Of a DNA stretch of 64,000 bases, positions 22,201-37,200 are shown one piece after another. Where the stretch lies: positions 45,484,221 through 45,548,220 of the forward strand of contig NC_134643.1 of assembly GCF_030463565.1 (NCBI RefSeq), given 5' to 3'. The stretch's first letter is position 1, and every line of letters starts with the position of its first letter. The notes beneath the pieces are model-generated. The model did not search any database, was not told the DNA's origin, and saw only the letters and a program-made list of their open reading frames with translations. A program made the position numbers and the translations under genes. Source of the stretch: Pelecanus crispus. Taxonomy: Eukaryota > Chordata > Aves > Pelecaniformes > Pelecanidae.

Positions 22201-25200
22201 ATGCTTTCTACAGCAATTTAAGGCGAATTTAACTGTTGCGCACATATTTGGTATTACTGTATGCAGCACTGTTATCTGACAGCGGTTATCTGTAACTGGA
22301 GTGCACTATTTGCTCTTCAGTTCTAAAGATAAAGCTATCTAACCAGCCAGCAAGAACTGGCAGGTTATGCCAGTCTGCCAGCAAGTTTATGAATTAATTC
22401 ATCAATCAACCATGACTGACAGTTTGAATATAGGCTTAACAGTGTACAACATGTTTATGCCTACCCTGCAAAGAAGTTACAGATACATGCTGGCAAGAAC
22501 CACTAGTACTTAAATAGGTAGGAGGCAGTTTCACACATTTTGTTGACAGCTGAAGACCAGAATCCTGTGCTCTTTTCTCTTTAGGAACAGAGAGGTACTC
22601 TTCTTCACTCCCATCTTTGGATAAGAAACACAGCTGATGCCTAGTAAAGAGCTGCCCATACCCTGGGGTGCTTATAGTTTGCTATCTATCTTGTCAGCTA
22701 AGTACAGGCTTTTTTGTTTTATACAAACCTGAGTGGTCTTCTCCAACTGTAGCTTAAGATCTGTGAGTTCCATGTTGGTATCATGTAACTGTGCTTTCAG
22801 TTTTTCATTTTCAGCTAGAATCTGTTCATAAAGCTAAGAGAAAATATTCATTTTAAAAAATACCAAATAATAATTCAGTGAGATTAGCTGAAAAATTTAA
22901 AAACCATGATTGATCTGCATGTAAACTGAACAAATACATTAACAGTCTAAGAAGTAAAAATCAGTTACAGATTTTAAAGATGTTTAGAGTTAGCAAGCAC
23001 TTTAAAGAATTGTTAACAAGTATTTCTAGAAATAGGCAACTTTGCATAGGGAGCACATAACTTACCTTACACATATTAAAAAAATACTTGCCACTTTTTT
23101 TGTTTCAGACTTAACAGATAAACTTTTCAACAAACTCCTCCTCTATTTTAAAGCAAGACCTAAACAAATTTTTACATATGTACGTAAGCTAGCAAACATA
23201 TAAAATAAAAGGCTTCACATACATATAAAACAGATCTAATGATACAATGAACTAAAAAAATAATATGATAGTATTTGTCATAAAAATGGATCTTGGCTCC
23301 TCTGGATTTCTCCCTTGCACTGAAGAGAAAAGTGCAAAACCCAGAAGCTGTTTGGTAATGTGCATTTTCCCTCACTGTAGTGGTTGTTCTGCTCCTCCAT
23401 TCAGCTTGAGTTCCTTTAAGCAGTATTTGTGATGCAATATGAGATTACTCCCAGACAATTTATGAAAAACAATAATAAAGTTCTATTTTCATGACAAAAT
23501 TATTGGATCAGATACCTTTTTAAAATCAGTGCTATCTTCTTTTTCTAGTCTACTGCAGTACGGTTTTCGATCTTCAAGGTAACTCTGTGACCCTGATCGC
23601 CCCTGCGCTGAATCGTAGCGATCACCTGAAGACATGCTGAGGGATCCCGTATCGTATCTGTAAAAGAAAAGTTCTTATTTTTCTTTGCCTTTGTGTTCAA
23701 ACTGAGACCACTCACTGTATCACTGAAAACAAACAGATGCAATTATGTATTTTAGTTAAGCCACTGTCTTCTAATTTGATGCAAATTTAATTTTTACATT
23801 CCCTCACTACTTCAAGATTTTGTGTGAAAATGTTTTCAAATTGCTTAGTCTGCTAAGTAAGTGCCTCCTTTGTATGCAGAGAAATCTTTTAAATTAAAAT
23901 ATTTAATACAAGCAAATATTTACATGTCTTGAAGGACTTTATATTAGCTTAGATACTTTAATTCTTCTTTAGTTATAAAGACAACCTATTTTTAAAAAAT
24001 ATATTACTTTAATTGAAGGGTTTAAAAAAAGTAATCTCTAAAACAGCAGCCTAGATGAATTCTCCAAGTTTTATTAGAGAAACCAAGGAGATTTCAAAAC
24101 TATTTGTGGTGAATTCCAGTATTTCAACAGAAGCAGTTTATGAAGCTAATCTTCAGAAAAGTCTTTATCCTATTAATCACTAAATTACAAACAGTATTAA
24201 TTGAAGTTTAGAGTAATTTCACACTGCTCATTCTTCACTGATCAGGTGCTGTCATAGTTCTACTTAACAGATTTTCAGCACTCATGGAACATAATAAAAT
24301 CTAATAATTAATTCTAAAGCTCTAAAAACAAATAAAAACTTTTTTTTTTAAAAAAAAAAAGATTGATATTTCTTCATTTCCTTTTTAACAAATCTTAAGG
24401 AAATCTGATTTTCAGAGGCTGTAGTACTTTTCTTGAGATTCCTTAGAAAACTTTCAGTAGAGTATTCTAGAAGAAGGGCAACAAGAACCTTGTCGTCTTT
24501 GTAAAAGCTGACTTCACACGAAAAAATTTGTAGGTAATGGTATTGTATCCACTGTGTTCTATGAAATGCCCAGCCTGCCTTCAGTGCATTACAAATATGA
24601 GTCAAATACATTCCCCAGAATGGAGTATGCCACCCACACATGGAAAAAAAATTCAGAACTGTAGCTTTACAACTGTATTTCATACAAATGTTAAATATCA
24701 TTAAACGCCTTTTAAAGCTCAACCCAGCGACTATTGGAGTTAAGCTGGATTTGTACGTAAAGAACTTAAAATGAGAACATGTGAGCAAAAAGTGTAACAA
24801 TTTTAAATTAATTTGTTTAAACTGCACATACCTTGAAAGGCTATCACTCTGAGGTGGGGAGGGATAAAAAAGGAGAAGAAAAATAGATCAAGTCAGTAAT
24901 TTAATTAAATAAAATATATAACAATCTGTGAACAAGCATACCCAAACAATTATGTTAAATGCACACTATCCAACAGTATATATTATCTGAACATTGTCAA
25001 GCTTCAATTTTGTTATGTCTGGAACGGAAAAGAAATATGTGCTAGAATGTGCTTGCCAAAATACGATTTACAAAGACGTTAACATTACACTCTAAAAGTT
25101 TGGACTGTCCTAAACACTGGAGTAATTTCAGCAGTCGGTGCATTCTGCAATTTGCCTGCCTGCCTAATTACCGAAAGTGTCAGGATTGTGTTCCCTGAAT

Positions 25201-28200
25201 TCCCTATTCCTTCTTCCTCTTCCCTAACATCAGCAATAATGTTTTGAAAGGTCAACATAATAATGACTTCAGCTTAAAATAATAATAAGCTACAAGATCA
25301 TAATTTCAACATAGCTCGATGGGAAACAAGCTGCTATACCAACAACATAAGGAAATACTTATTAGACTTAATTTAAATGACCTAATTTCATTTTTTTGTA
25401 TTACTTTCATTCATTCATCCATTCATTCCAGGTGAATCCACAGGCACAAAGTTCACTCACTTTACCTGACAAGCAAAATTTAATTAGAAGCAATGACTTA
25501 AGAGTGAGGGAGTGCCCTCTAAGCGTTACGTCAGTCATACAAACCTTCTTCCCCTCTGGGTGGTCAATACAGATTCATCATTTATTCCAATTATAATAAC
25601 AATCTTGAGTGAAGACATTTCAGTCAAGAAACTCTACTGACGTGTCATCACCTGGACATCCTCCAACATTATTCACCTAGCAGTGGCTGAAGCCGTGCCC
25701 ATAGGTGGGCTTTTGGGGGATGGTGTGGTTTGTTTGGTTTCCTTTTTTAGAAGGGAACTGTATTTTTTCAACTTGCATAGAGGAAAATAGCCACATTCTC
25801 CACAATACACTCAATTTCCCCTTTGACACCTTGAAATGCATTTACCGCACACAGGATATCAAAAATATGTGCTGTAGCCCAACCACTTGCAATAGAACAT
25901 TGTTATTTTCTGTTAAGAGCACGCACAATGCTGAGAACTTAAGAGATTTTGTTGAAAATGTCACAGGGAGGTGGCACACACCTATACATGGATAGTTTTT
26001 AAGCTACTGGCCACAATAAGATTAACTTCCACCTAAGTATGAGTCTTATCTTGCTTTATCGTATATATAAGTAAGATCAGTGTGAGATTACAGAGTTCTG
26101 CCATGTAATCAATGATCTACAAAAATCCCTTTTCCACTGCTTCCTTCTCACCTCAACAAAACAGAGGAAGCTTTGTTCATAAAGACTTTTTACCTTGAAG
26201 GAACGCTGTATACAGAAAAATGCTAAGCTGGTCCTACAATGTAGGACAGCCACCACAAGGAAATAAACCATTCCTACATTACTTCTTAACAAATACACTT
26301 TCTAAAGGGTGTTTTTCTTTGCTTCTAGTGGACTCCTCATGGTGCCATGGGAATGTGAAAACCTCCCAGATCTCCATTCCCATTCTCCTGGCTGAGGCTG
26401 GGAACCTGAGAAGCCAGACAAGGACTCTTTAATCTTCAGAAAACTGTACATCAGTGGTTTGCATCCCGTGGAAGCTGTGAAGCCCTGCTCCTGCTGCTCA
26501 AGCACCATTCAGCCTCCACACCTCACTGAAAGAGCAGCACATTTCTCAAGCACATGCCTGTTCTTGTTCCCCTCACTTTTCACAAAACACATTTGGGTTT
26601 TTTTTAGCACAGTCTTAGCTGTTTTCTTTATTTTCCCCTTCAATTTCTGTCAGTTCCGCTCAGTCACAATTTTTGACATTTGACGAAAAAAAAAAAAAAA
26701 AAATGGTGAAAAGGTGTAAGTCTACAAACTTTGCTTAAAGCTTGAGAAGAAATGATGCTAACACAGATATCCCCGTGCATCCAAATCACACAAGATGCAT
26801 GTTCTCCATACAGTCACAGAACTGAGCAGACTGAGCAGCCACAGTTACCTTGGCAGCACAGAAGCAGTAATGAAAAATTAAAACATACGTATCCTTGTCT
26901 ACACAACCTGCAATAACACTTACTTCTAATCCTATGCCACCAGTTGATACAGACCATAAGGGTGCCCCAAAAGAAACTGTATTATTTGAAAATGTACATT
27001 AAGCTTCTAGACAGGCACATTACACTTTAGTGAGGTTAGGATAATTACTGGTAATGGAAATAAAGTATCAGTCAGGTGGAATTTTCTGTAATGTTGTAAA
27101 TTAGTATTTCTGTAAAACTGCCACAGCAGTGAAACTGAGAAACAAAATTTGAGTACAGCATTTAATCAACACTATTAATGGCAGTTTCTCATGTTTATTC
27201 TCACAGAATTAGAAGACCTAATGACATTTATTATCCTAATATTGCTAGCTTTCACCTTTAAGAAGTCACATATCTGATCTCTGGCAACATGAAATTTCAG
27301 TCCATTTAATTATAACCTAATCACAGTTCAGCAACTATTCAAACTCTTTTTGTTTTTAAATACATTATACTGAAAAACAGGCTTCACGGAAACACTTTTT
27401 TACTTAGAATCCTTCAGTTGCCAAAGTAATCTTCCTACTTCCTTATTTTTGAGCTGCTATCCTACAACGTAGTTCTAAGACTATCCTTGTAGCAGGAACA
27501 TCAATTTCCTTTAAGTAACGTGGCATTTTTTTGTGCAAATTGAAGAAATCCTCAGCTCTTAACATTAAAAAGCCCAAACAAAATTTCATTAGAAGAACCT
27601 CCAACTGTCAAAGTGCCTAGCAAAGTCTTTAATAGCTCTCCTTTATGGACAAATGATCAGCTAAGAATTCAAAAGACAGTTCTGAAAAACTGAAGAACAA
27701 GAAAGTACAAACTGAAATCTTACAAGACAGTTCTTTCAAAGACCTCTGAGATGAACAAGATGATAATTTCTCTGGTTCCTTAAAGATTGCAGGCTAGAAA
27801 TTATTTTGTCTAAGGTCCTTTAATTTTCTTTGTAGCATGCACCCATGTGCAAGGCTGTTCTTGACCTCCTCTCTTCAGTTTAAATTCCTGAGTTACTGCC
27901 AAAGCCCTTGGAAGTTTATAGTTACCATCTTCTACCCCTGGCTTGTAGCTTCACCAAGCAAAAGAAACAACAGTAGCACCACATAAGGGAGTAACAGAGA
28001 ATTTCAGTATTTGCAAAGTTTCTGTCTTCTGAATAGCAGTACATCAAATAATCAGCACAAGTGAAAAAGCTAAGTATTTTCTGAATGTCTTTCATTATAA
28101 TTCTATTTTATTCATATCTCTTTCCTTTTCTCTTCCTAGAACTGAAAAGGATTTATAAGCGAATAATGATGAATTTCTACAATAAAGCATGCAAGATTTG

Positions 28201-31200
28201 TGTCAAAGTGAAAGCTTCAGCAACTGCAGAAAATAAGTGCAATTTCTTTAGGCATTCAAAAAATTAAAAAATACATTTTCTTGCCATTGATTTGGGAACA
28301 AATTGTTCAAGATCTATCCCATTGTTATTTTTGTAAGGTGGCAAAATATCGCATCGTCAAAGGAATGTATTTAGTTCTCAGTTTATCATTGACAAATGCT
28401 AAATAGTTATCAAAGAGAGGAAGTTACTTGAAATCTACACAATATTTTAAATCTCTGATAAACCATTTGTATGCAAAGGAAAAAAACACCTTAATATGAA
28501 AACAATGAAATTATATACAAATTTTAAGATATAGTTAACAGGATTATAATAATTACAAGGCTAGGACGCTTCTCCACAATTTTGATACTATGCTGGAAAT
28601 TCTGTAGTAGGTTTGACAACATTTGAAAAGAAAATTTAAAAACACATGAAATACTGATTTTGATACTCAACTCACTTTCACTGTTTTTGTACTTTCTGCA
28701 GCTGATATGACAGAAGAGCTTATATCAACAAAGCAAAATCGATTTATGTAGCTAGGTGACAGTGAACTTGGTTCACACATTCCCTTTATTTCAGAGCTCT
28801 CCATGAACTCAAATCTGGTATTATATTGATTTATAATGAAACCAAACCCCCAAAGTCTTCTGTAGGAAGTATACAGGCTAGGAGGATGTTTTGACTCCTA
28901 AGTCAAGCCGTGATTAGGCAGCCAGTTCTACATTTCTCCACCATCCCACCCCAACACATCCACCCTTTTAATCATAATCATATTCATAATTTTGGGCCTG
29001 ATTTACCACTGCTTCACTGTAGTTTGATAGGAGTCTAATTCTATCAGAAGCACCACATGCACATTCTACCAAAATGAATTTCTACAGAACAGATTATGGA
29101 GTAATTACAGATCTGAGAATGACTATATGTGCTAGTGGGAGGAAAGAGGACTACGGATTTATCTTAATGTGACACAGAAATAAAAAATACAGCAAACCAA
29201 AATCGCACAGAATGAATCTCTTAACTAAAATATGTAAGGAATGTGTAATGGAAGCTTTTACAAAAAGGAGAGAAACATCACTTGAGTTTTATTCCTCAGT
29301 AATGAATCTGATTCTGTAGTGTGTTACTCCAGGGTTTAGGTCAAAAGAAATACATTCTGCTATACCATTCTATAGTACAGTTTAAGTCACTACTTCGCTT
29401 TTAACCCATCTTCATCCCACTGTCACGCACCGTTCAGTTTATAAGGACTTCTTCCATCAAATCAAGACTATTATAGTGCTTTCCACTGACATTTTAACAA
29501 GACTAATAATACTGAATTAGGATGTTCAGAAATCCATTTTCAGGTACATTGTGCTCTTCAACTTTCTATGCTTCATTATATTAACTTCTCATATTATTTG
29601 TTATTACATTATTGACAGCACTGAGTTTAATTTTAACAGGTTTTAATTAGTGTGCATAAATCACTGGACATCATTTATCTGAAAATAACAGAGCAGAGGG
29701 AACAAAGATTTTTGCAAGGTAGAAACTGAAAGCTCCCTCCAGTAACTTGCTGCAACATGTCCCTGACCTATGTGTCAGAAATTTCACCTATGTTTTCTGG
29801 ATGCTAATTCTACCTAATCAGAATGGAAGATAAAAACATCAGTTTTAGCCATTGTTAATATATTAAAAATAGTTACTAAAGTCTGTGAACCATAGCCACA
29901 AATTATGACTCAGAAAGCACTCGTAAGAACTCTACTGTAAGTACTCTTTCAATTGAATCCAACCGCAACAAAAATTTTATCGTCAAAATGTATCTGTTAG
30001 ACAGTTAATAAATTAATTATCTTTTTAAAATTACCTGAGTTTCTTTCTTATTTGTTCCTTCTTCTGAATCGGACTGGTGTTCCTGTTCATTTTCATCACT
30101 CTGGTAAAAGAGGTACGAGAGGAAAAATAATTAAGCTGTTGAAAGCTTACTGAGATTTTAAGGCATTCTAGACTTTTAATATGAAAATCTAAGAGCAGTA
30201 GAATTCTACCTAACTAAAATGTATAGAGAATATATGGGATATATAATGAAAATTCTCAAACAAATACATGTTTTCAGTACCAGAAGGAGAGGAAACAGAA
30301 CTCTGTATTTGGCACATGAAAATCTTGCTTTTTCAGAATGACATACTGATCCCATGACAAAGAAAAGAGAAAGGGAATCGGCTGAAATATCAACTATAAC
30401 CCTTCTAATCTGACAGCAGTTCTTTCAGTTGTAAATACATGGCTACTTGTAATGTGTCAGATAATGAGTCTCATTCTTACAGCTTTGCTATGCATGCAAT
30501 AGAAAAGAATTGTTCCATTATTATTTTTTCCTTCAATTATGGTTAATTCCTATTAAGTTATAGTTATTACAGTATTCTAGAATCGTTTTTAGCATTATTA
30601 ACATAACTTAGACTTAATTTTCATTTTCCTCCTGAAAGCTTCAAAACAGAGAAACAGAGAATACATAACTTGAACTAATATCAGTTTTTCCAGAACAATT
30701 AGTTATATACTGTATTACTCTAAACTATTCTCTGTTTTAAGAACACACTATACACATTCCATACTGCTACAACCTAAGGCTATAAATCAGCAGTAGCAGT
30801 CATTTACTTACATCTCGAGCCCAAAAAGAAACTCCTGTAGATCGTCGTTTTTCTCTTGGTCGCCGCCTTTCCCTTATAGTCTTAGGCTGTGACTTATCTT
30901 CTTCCTTTTCTTCCTCTTTTTTGCCCCCTTCTGTTAATAACAACTTTCTTGTTCATTTAAGTATGACACAACCTTATTTTCTGAAAATGTTCTGAAACGC
31001 TTCTCAGTCTTTAAAATGCTTACAATTAATGTTTTTACCTGAAATACATTTGCTAAAGAGCTTCTTACCACATACAGGGTTTGCTGTAATATACATTCCT
31101 CAGAACATAGCTCTAAAATACTGTGAATATTGTTCCAATTGGTGAATAGCAGCTGCAAAATACTAATTCCATCTCAGCCACCTAAACAAAATGTTTCAAA

Positions 31201-34200
31201 ATAACAGTAATACACTACAAATTGGACTTAAAATCAATTTTCAAAACCGTCACGTAACTCCAACAACATCTGTATCAGTAGATGTATAGAAGTACAAAAT
31301 AAGAGAAGGTAATTCTTCACCATTCTTCATCAAACAAGGTTTGTTTGCTTACATCAAGAATTCTGTATTTAGACAAAAACTTTTAAAAGTCTGTTAAGTG
31401 CTTCTTAAGAGTCCCCCTTTTCACCACAGTCCTCTCCATTTTCCCCTCCAAGGGAGAATAAAATGGGATCTCCTACATTAGATTAATACTACATTACAGA
31501 TTTCCTTTTTCTTCAAAAGAAATGCAACTGCAATTCAAACGATACATAATATCTCAGGATTGTGTTTTTTCCCCTTTATGTTTACAAGTAATTTGTAAAG
31601 AAAGCCTAAAGAAAAACCCCAAAACCAAAACCAAACCTGCCCAAACTGAAGTTATTTACCTATTATCATGCAGTCTATTCAGTCTGCTATTCTTTTATTA
31701 AAGAAAGAAACCACAGATTTTAATTCAGATCAAAGCATCACTACTAACTTAACTTTACCATCACTGGTCTTCAGAGGTAAAAAACCATTTGAGCGTGAAG
31801 CAAAAATTAAACAGAAAAGAAGGAAATATAAATATTCATGGTGAACATACAACTTTCCTGATTAAATAGATGAATTTACCTCTGGGCTTTCAGACGGTAA
31901 TGTATTTCTCCTCCTAAAGTCATAATTTGAAAAAAAAATGCTGTAGCTAATATTTACCCATGAAAATCTTCTCCATAGAACAGTCTAGAAAGAGTTTCCT
32001 ACAGTAAGCATGTGTTACCAAAGAATCTTAATCCAAATTTCAGTTCATGTTAAGACAGAGGGGGAAAAAAATCAGAAAGCATATCCCTGAAGCTTAGCCC
32101 CAGTAACTTTCTCAGAAAATACCAGTCTAGGCAACATGGCCGTAGCGCTATATACTTCGTGGAGATTTGATCAATGAATGATTTAATCTTACCCTCTGAT
32201 AACAAAACCATCAATTTCAATCAGTAATCCTATACTGAATCAATAACTTGAACTAAAGTATTTCTCCCAAGTCAACAGTGGAATGCCTCCGAAAGAGAAC
32301 AGATCACACTGTATGTCAACAGCCTCCTCCTTTGACGGGCAACTAATCAAGCACAATATTTCTGAGAATTATAGCAGATGATTCACATTTGAAATGACGG
32401 CAAAAACTCTGTGACATCAGAGAAAAGCTTTTTTCTAACCTCTGAATCACACATCTGATCCTCAAATTGAGATTAGATAAACCAGTTAAAGTACCTAGAA
32501 GTATGGTTACATTAAATATTCTAAACGAACACCACACTACCACCAGAAGCATCCCCTTCCCTCCTTTGTTTTCAGCTGCTCATGAAACCATGAGAGGTCC
32601 TTAAAGCGTTAAAGCATCATTCCAGTCCTTCAATGTAGGACTGAAACAAAATCCCAGTTATTTAGCAATTATTTAATCAAGTAAAATTCCTCCTCAATAC
32701 CTGCAAGTATTTAAACTCTGAAATGTGATTTTTACTATAGTTGCTGTGTTAAAGCAGAAATGAAAGCATTATGTCGATACTGATGGCAGTATAATTGACA
32801 TTTCTATGACCCACTAATGGAAAACCCAGATTCACAACTAAACATCTGCAAAACACCACCAAGTACAGAAAGTATTTCTTCCTTTCTATACGCAAGTTTT
32901 GGAGTTTCATACAGAAGATGGAGTAAGATACATCCTCAGTGGTCTTACATATCGCAACCCATTTTGAACTATCTTTAGAAACATAAGCTGCCCTTTGTCA
33001 ACTAAAGCAAACAAAAAAAAACCCTTCACAAACAGTACTCCTACCTCTCTCACTTTCCTTTGTTCCACTCCGAGAATAGGCGGAAGTTATACCTATAAGG
33101 CTGTTTGGTCTGTTTAGTTGACTTGAAGTTGAAAGAGAGCTAGTGGAGGTGGAGAGCGAAGAGGTGGATGATGAAGAAGTTGAAGTTGAAGTTGGTCTAT
33201 AGCGATGATATGGCTATTCAGCAGAAAAATGTCAAAATTAATTTACAAAGATTAAACAAATAAAAACCACAGGATATTAAAACATTTAAATATATAAACA
33301 ATTCTTACAGTAGTAGCAAAATTATATTACTATAGTCGGAATTAAGATTCATGTAATTTCTCTACCTAAAGAAACCCATCATGAAAATACCTCTTCAACA
33401 GTTCGGGAATATCTTTGTCTATAATCATCATCTTTAGTTTCAGATTCTTTCTTTTCTTCTTGTTTTTCTTTGTCTTGCTTTTCTTTTTCTTCTTTTTCTT
33501 TTTCTTCATTTTCCTGTTCTCTGGTTCGCGTGGGACGACTTCTTCCTATAGTTTTTTCAGCTTCTTGAAGATCTGTCAGTGTCACACCCTGTGAAAACAG
33601 CAGTCAGCAAACATTTCAGTATATCACCTGTATTAATGCAGATGATTGTATTATATAAATACATATATATACACATATCTTAAATAAAAAATTCAGCTTA
33701 AGAAAATTAATTCTATCTATTAAGAAATAAATGTTACCTATACATTCTACCTATAAACTTTTCTCTCGAATCTTGGAACCAAACATCCCTCGTTGATTAT
33801 TGGCAAGCGTTTGATCTAATGCGATCTACCACAGATTCTCCAGCAACACAATTTTTAGTTGAACTAGTACATAAAGATCATGTAGAAAATCATGTAGAAA
33901 TCATTTAAGAACCCATTAGATCTTTCCAGTATCATCCTAAACATACTAAGTATTTTTGGAAGAACCCTAAAAATACAATACTTACCACATTTTCAGAAAT
34001 GTTGATATTTTACATATTCACTCACTGCAACTGGATTTTTAGGTCAACAACACAAAAAAAAATTGCACTGACAGCACCAGAGACAGTTGCAACTCATTCC
34101 TTATTTTTATTCTGAGGCTAAAAACTAGTTTTGAAATAAGCCCAAAAAGCAATTTTTGAAGACAACTTTTCTCTACTGCACTTTTCAGTTGACGTATATT

Positions 34201-37200
34201 ACTGAGATACTTCTCAAAACACTTTGTGACCTATTCTTCAAAGCCAACTTTGCAGCTTATCTGTTATTTAATTGCTTTTTGTGTTGATAATGTTTTAATA
34301 CACTAATTCCTTGTAGTTTCTCCACTGTAAAGATTCAACAATAGCTGGCCTGTGGTTTGACTATCTCTCAGGGCTCTGGATTAGTATCAAGAGGTAAAAA
34401 AGAACTCCAGTAAGATAAACCTGTATCAAGCAGTGTAGACCTCTCAATAGGAAAAGTAACCAGAAATATTTCAGGGGTTTAAAACTGCAAAGATTTGAAA
34501 GTAACATCAGTAAATGTGTAGATATAGACCTGGCCTTAAAGCAGATAAGGATGACAGCTACAGTACTTCTTTGTGCTGTTTTATCCAGGGACTATTTGCT
34601 TATTATTCTCAGTTTGTCAGCTGACACAAGAAGAGATGGGTAGACATACTCCAGAGGATAGGGCTTGGTAATTGCTCCACTGACCAAAGAGCGTTCAAGT
34701 ACCATTTAGAGATAATCTATTTTGCTACTGTCACATCCTTTCCTGTGTCAGGATTGCACTGGTTGCAATTCAATATGAGGTAGCTCTGATAGAAATTGGG
34801 AAGAATCACCAAATATAGCAGTATGTAAACTAAGAGAAAGAAACGCTGAAAGGAGACATGCAATTAGATTCTAGATTATTAGCAAGTAACAAAAAACTCT
34901 TCCATGGTACTCATCCATGTCCACAGAAACTAGGTTGAATGTATTTTTTTCTATGCCATGGATCTTACTAGCTATTCCTATGTTGGTCAGCTCAATCACA
35001 TTATCTTCAATAGTTCATGCACAGACAAAAGACTTAGAGAAATGGAAGTAAATACAGTATGCTATGCCTATTTCTCAAGTATTAAGTCTTCAGCCAGAAG
35101 CATACAGCTGGTAGTTCCTGAAGAATTAAAAATCTTAGACTGAAACATCTACATAACAACAGATACAATTACTTGAGTAAGCCATTTTACCATAATGCAA
35201 TCAAAAACTTCCTTTCAGTGGAGGAGTCTGTGCTTTCAAATTTGTACTAAGTCACTCTTCAGTGATTAGAAAAAGCAACTTTCAGTATGCAATGAAGGGT
35301 CCTAAAGCTTTCAGGGAAGAAAGGAAAAAAAAAAAAAAAAAAAGAAGCTTTATTTCATCTGGTACAAGTTGGTTTATACCAGGAAGACCCATCAGTTTAT
35401 TTGGAGCTTTACCAGGAAATTAAAACTTCACTGTACTCAGGGAGCTACATGGGTATGTTTCCATAAATGTAGAAGCCGTAATAAAACTATACCTGTGTAG
35501 ATCTTCTAGACTGTCTTGCTTGCCTGGATCTAGCTTTTCTTTGGGACTCTGACTCTTCATCCCGTACTGGAGTGAGGTATGATCTAAAGAGTTAATTACA
35601 AACAAAATTAGCAAACGATCATTTTTGTACAAATGCATTAAATGGTCAGAAAAAAACCCCACAACATGATATGACTGAAAACCAAAGCAGGCAGAAGAAA
35701 ATCTTTAACTGTATAAAATGGATTACATTTTTAGATTTGTTGTATTCTATCACAGAATATTCTGGGAATGTTGTTATAATTTACCATTTTTAAAAAAATC
35801 CTTAGATTAGCTAAAAATTAGAAAAATCTGAAAAAGCAAAATCAAAAGGCTGCTAAAAGGTTGCCTAAAACACAAAACCTCTCCGACCTTCTTTAGATCA
35901 TAAAATTAGCTACATTAAAAATAGTACAGTCAGATTCTGTAATATTTTATGATTGTCTATGGTTTTTACATTTCATTAGTTAAGAATAATTGGATAATGA
36001 TTCAATAATTGGCTAATGATTAGGTTTGAGAAGCCACTTCCTATTAACACTTAAATCATTGGTCATGGAAAGAGCAGTTCTTTGGTCACCCAATTACGTA
36101 TTTGTCAGCCTCAGAACATACTAAAAACAGTTCAAAAACAATTCTAAGCTTTTAAAATAAATTTTGATTAGACAGACCTATGGATTACTACCCATGTTCT
36201 ATCTCTACTAAACAAATTACCCCCAAAACACAGGAGAATATTTATAAATAAGTGCAATATTTACAAAGGTAGAAACATCCCCTATCTTATGACACATCTT
36301 AAAAAAACCCCACTATATTAATTTGATTTCCCTATCCTGTTCTCTTGCAAACAGCATTTTTTATAGATTTCCCATATTCTTAGAGCCCTAGGCCCTATCT
36401 ATATTAGGAAAAGGGTGCCTGTTAGCTGCTTTAGCTAACATGACCTGAAATACTACCTACCTAGGAGGCTTTGATTGCCGAGCAGATGTAATCTTTAGGG
36501 CTTGAAAATTGCTACAAATTACTCCATGTAACTTGCTCTTTAGTAACTGGTGTACATACTCCTACCCTCCAATAAATACGAAATACTTTAAACCTCACTG
36601 AGGGAAAATGAAAACTCTCAACCTGTCAGGTGCACACTACAGCTACTGTTAGAATGGAAAGTACCCTTCCTTAATATCCCTTGTGTATGCTACACAGGTT
36701 ACCTGTGCAGATTTATTCATGATACAAAGATTTAAAGATTCAAGTTTGTCATTCTCTTCCCTGTTTCTCTAAACCAATCCTAAAAATCAGAGAAAGAATA
36801 CAGCTTCTTCAGCTATTCCAAAAGGATGCACCATTACATGCTTCTTTACTAAAAGTGGTTTAAAATGTGTTTACTTTTCAAATAATCTTTGAAATATTAT
36901 TTCAAACGTACTTTCTAAATACACACTTTCAGTCTATAAATATGGATTGACCAACTTAATTTCTTAAGAAAATATTTAGCATACAATATTTCATACACAG
37001 ACAAGTTTTTCATGTGCATATAAACATACATCCACACGCACATATATATATGTATCTGTATATATACAGATAGATATGCATGTGCTGATAATTAGAGCAC
37101 TACCTTCTCACATGCATGCAATAATTATTCCAGTTTTGCCGATTTCTAAGACTTAATGGATATTTTAATATGCCATCAAGAATGCCAACAGTATATGATA

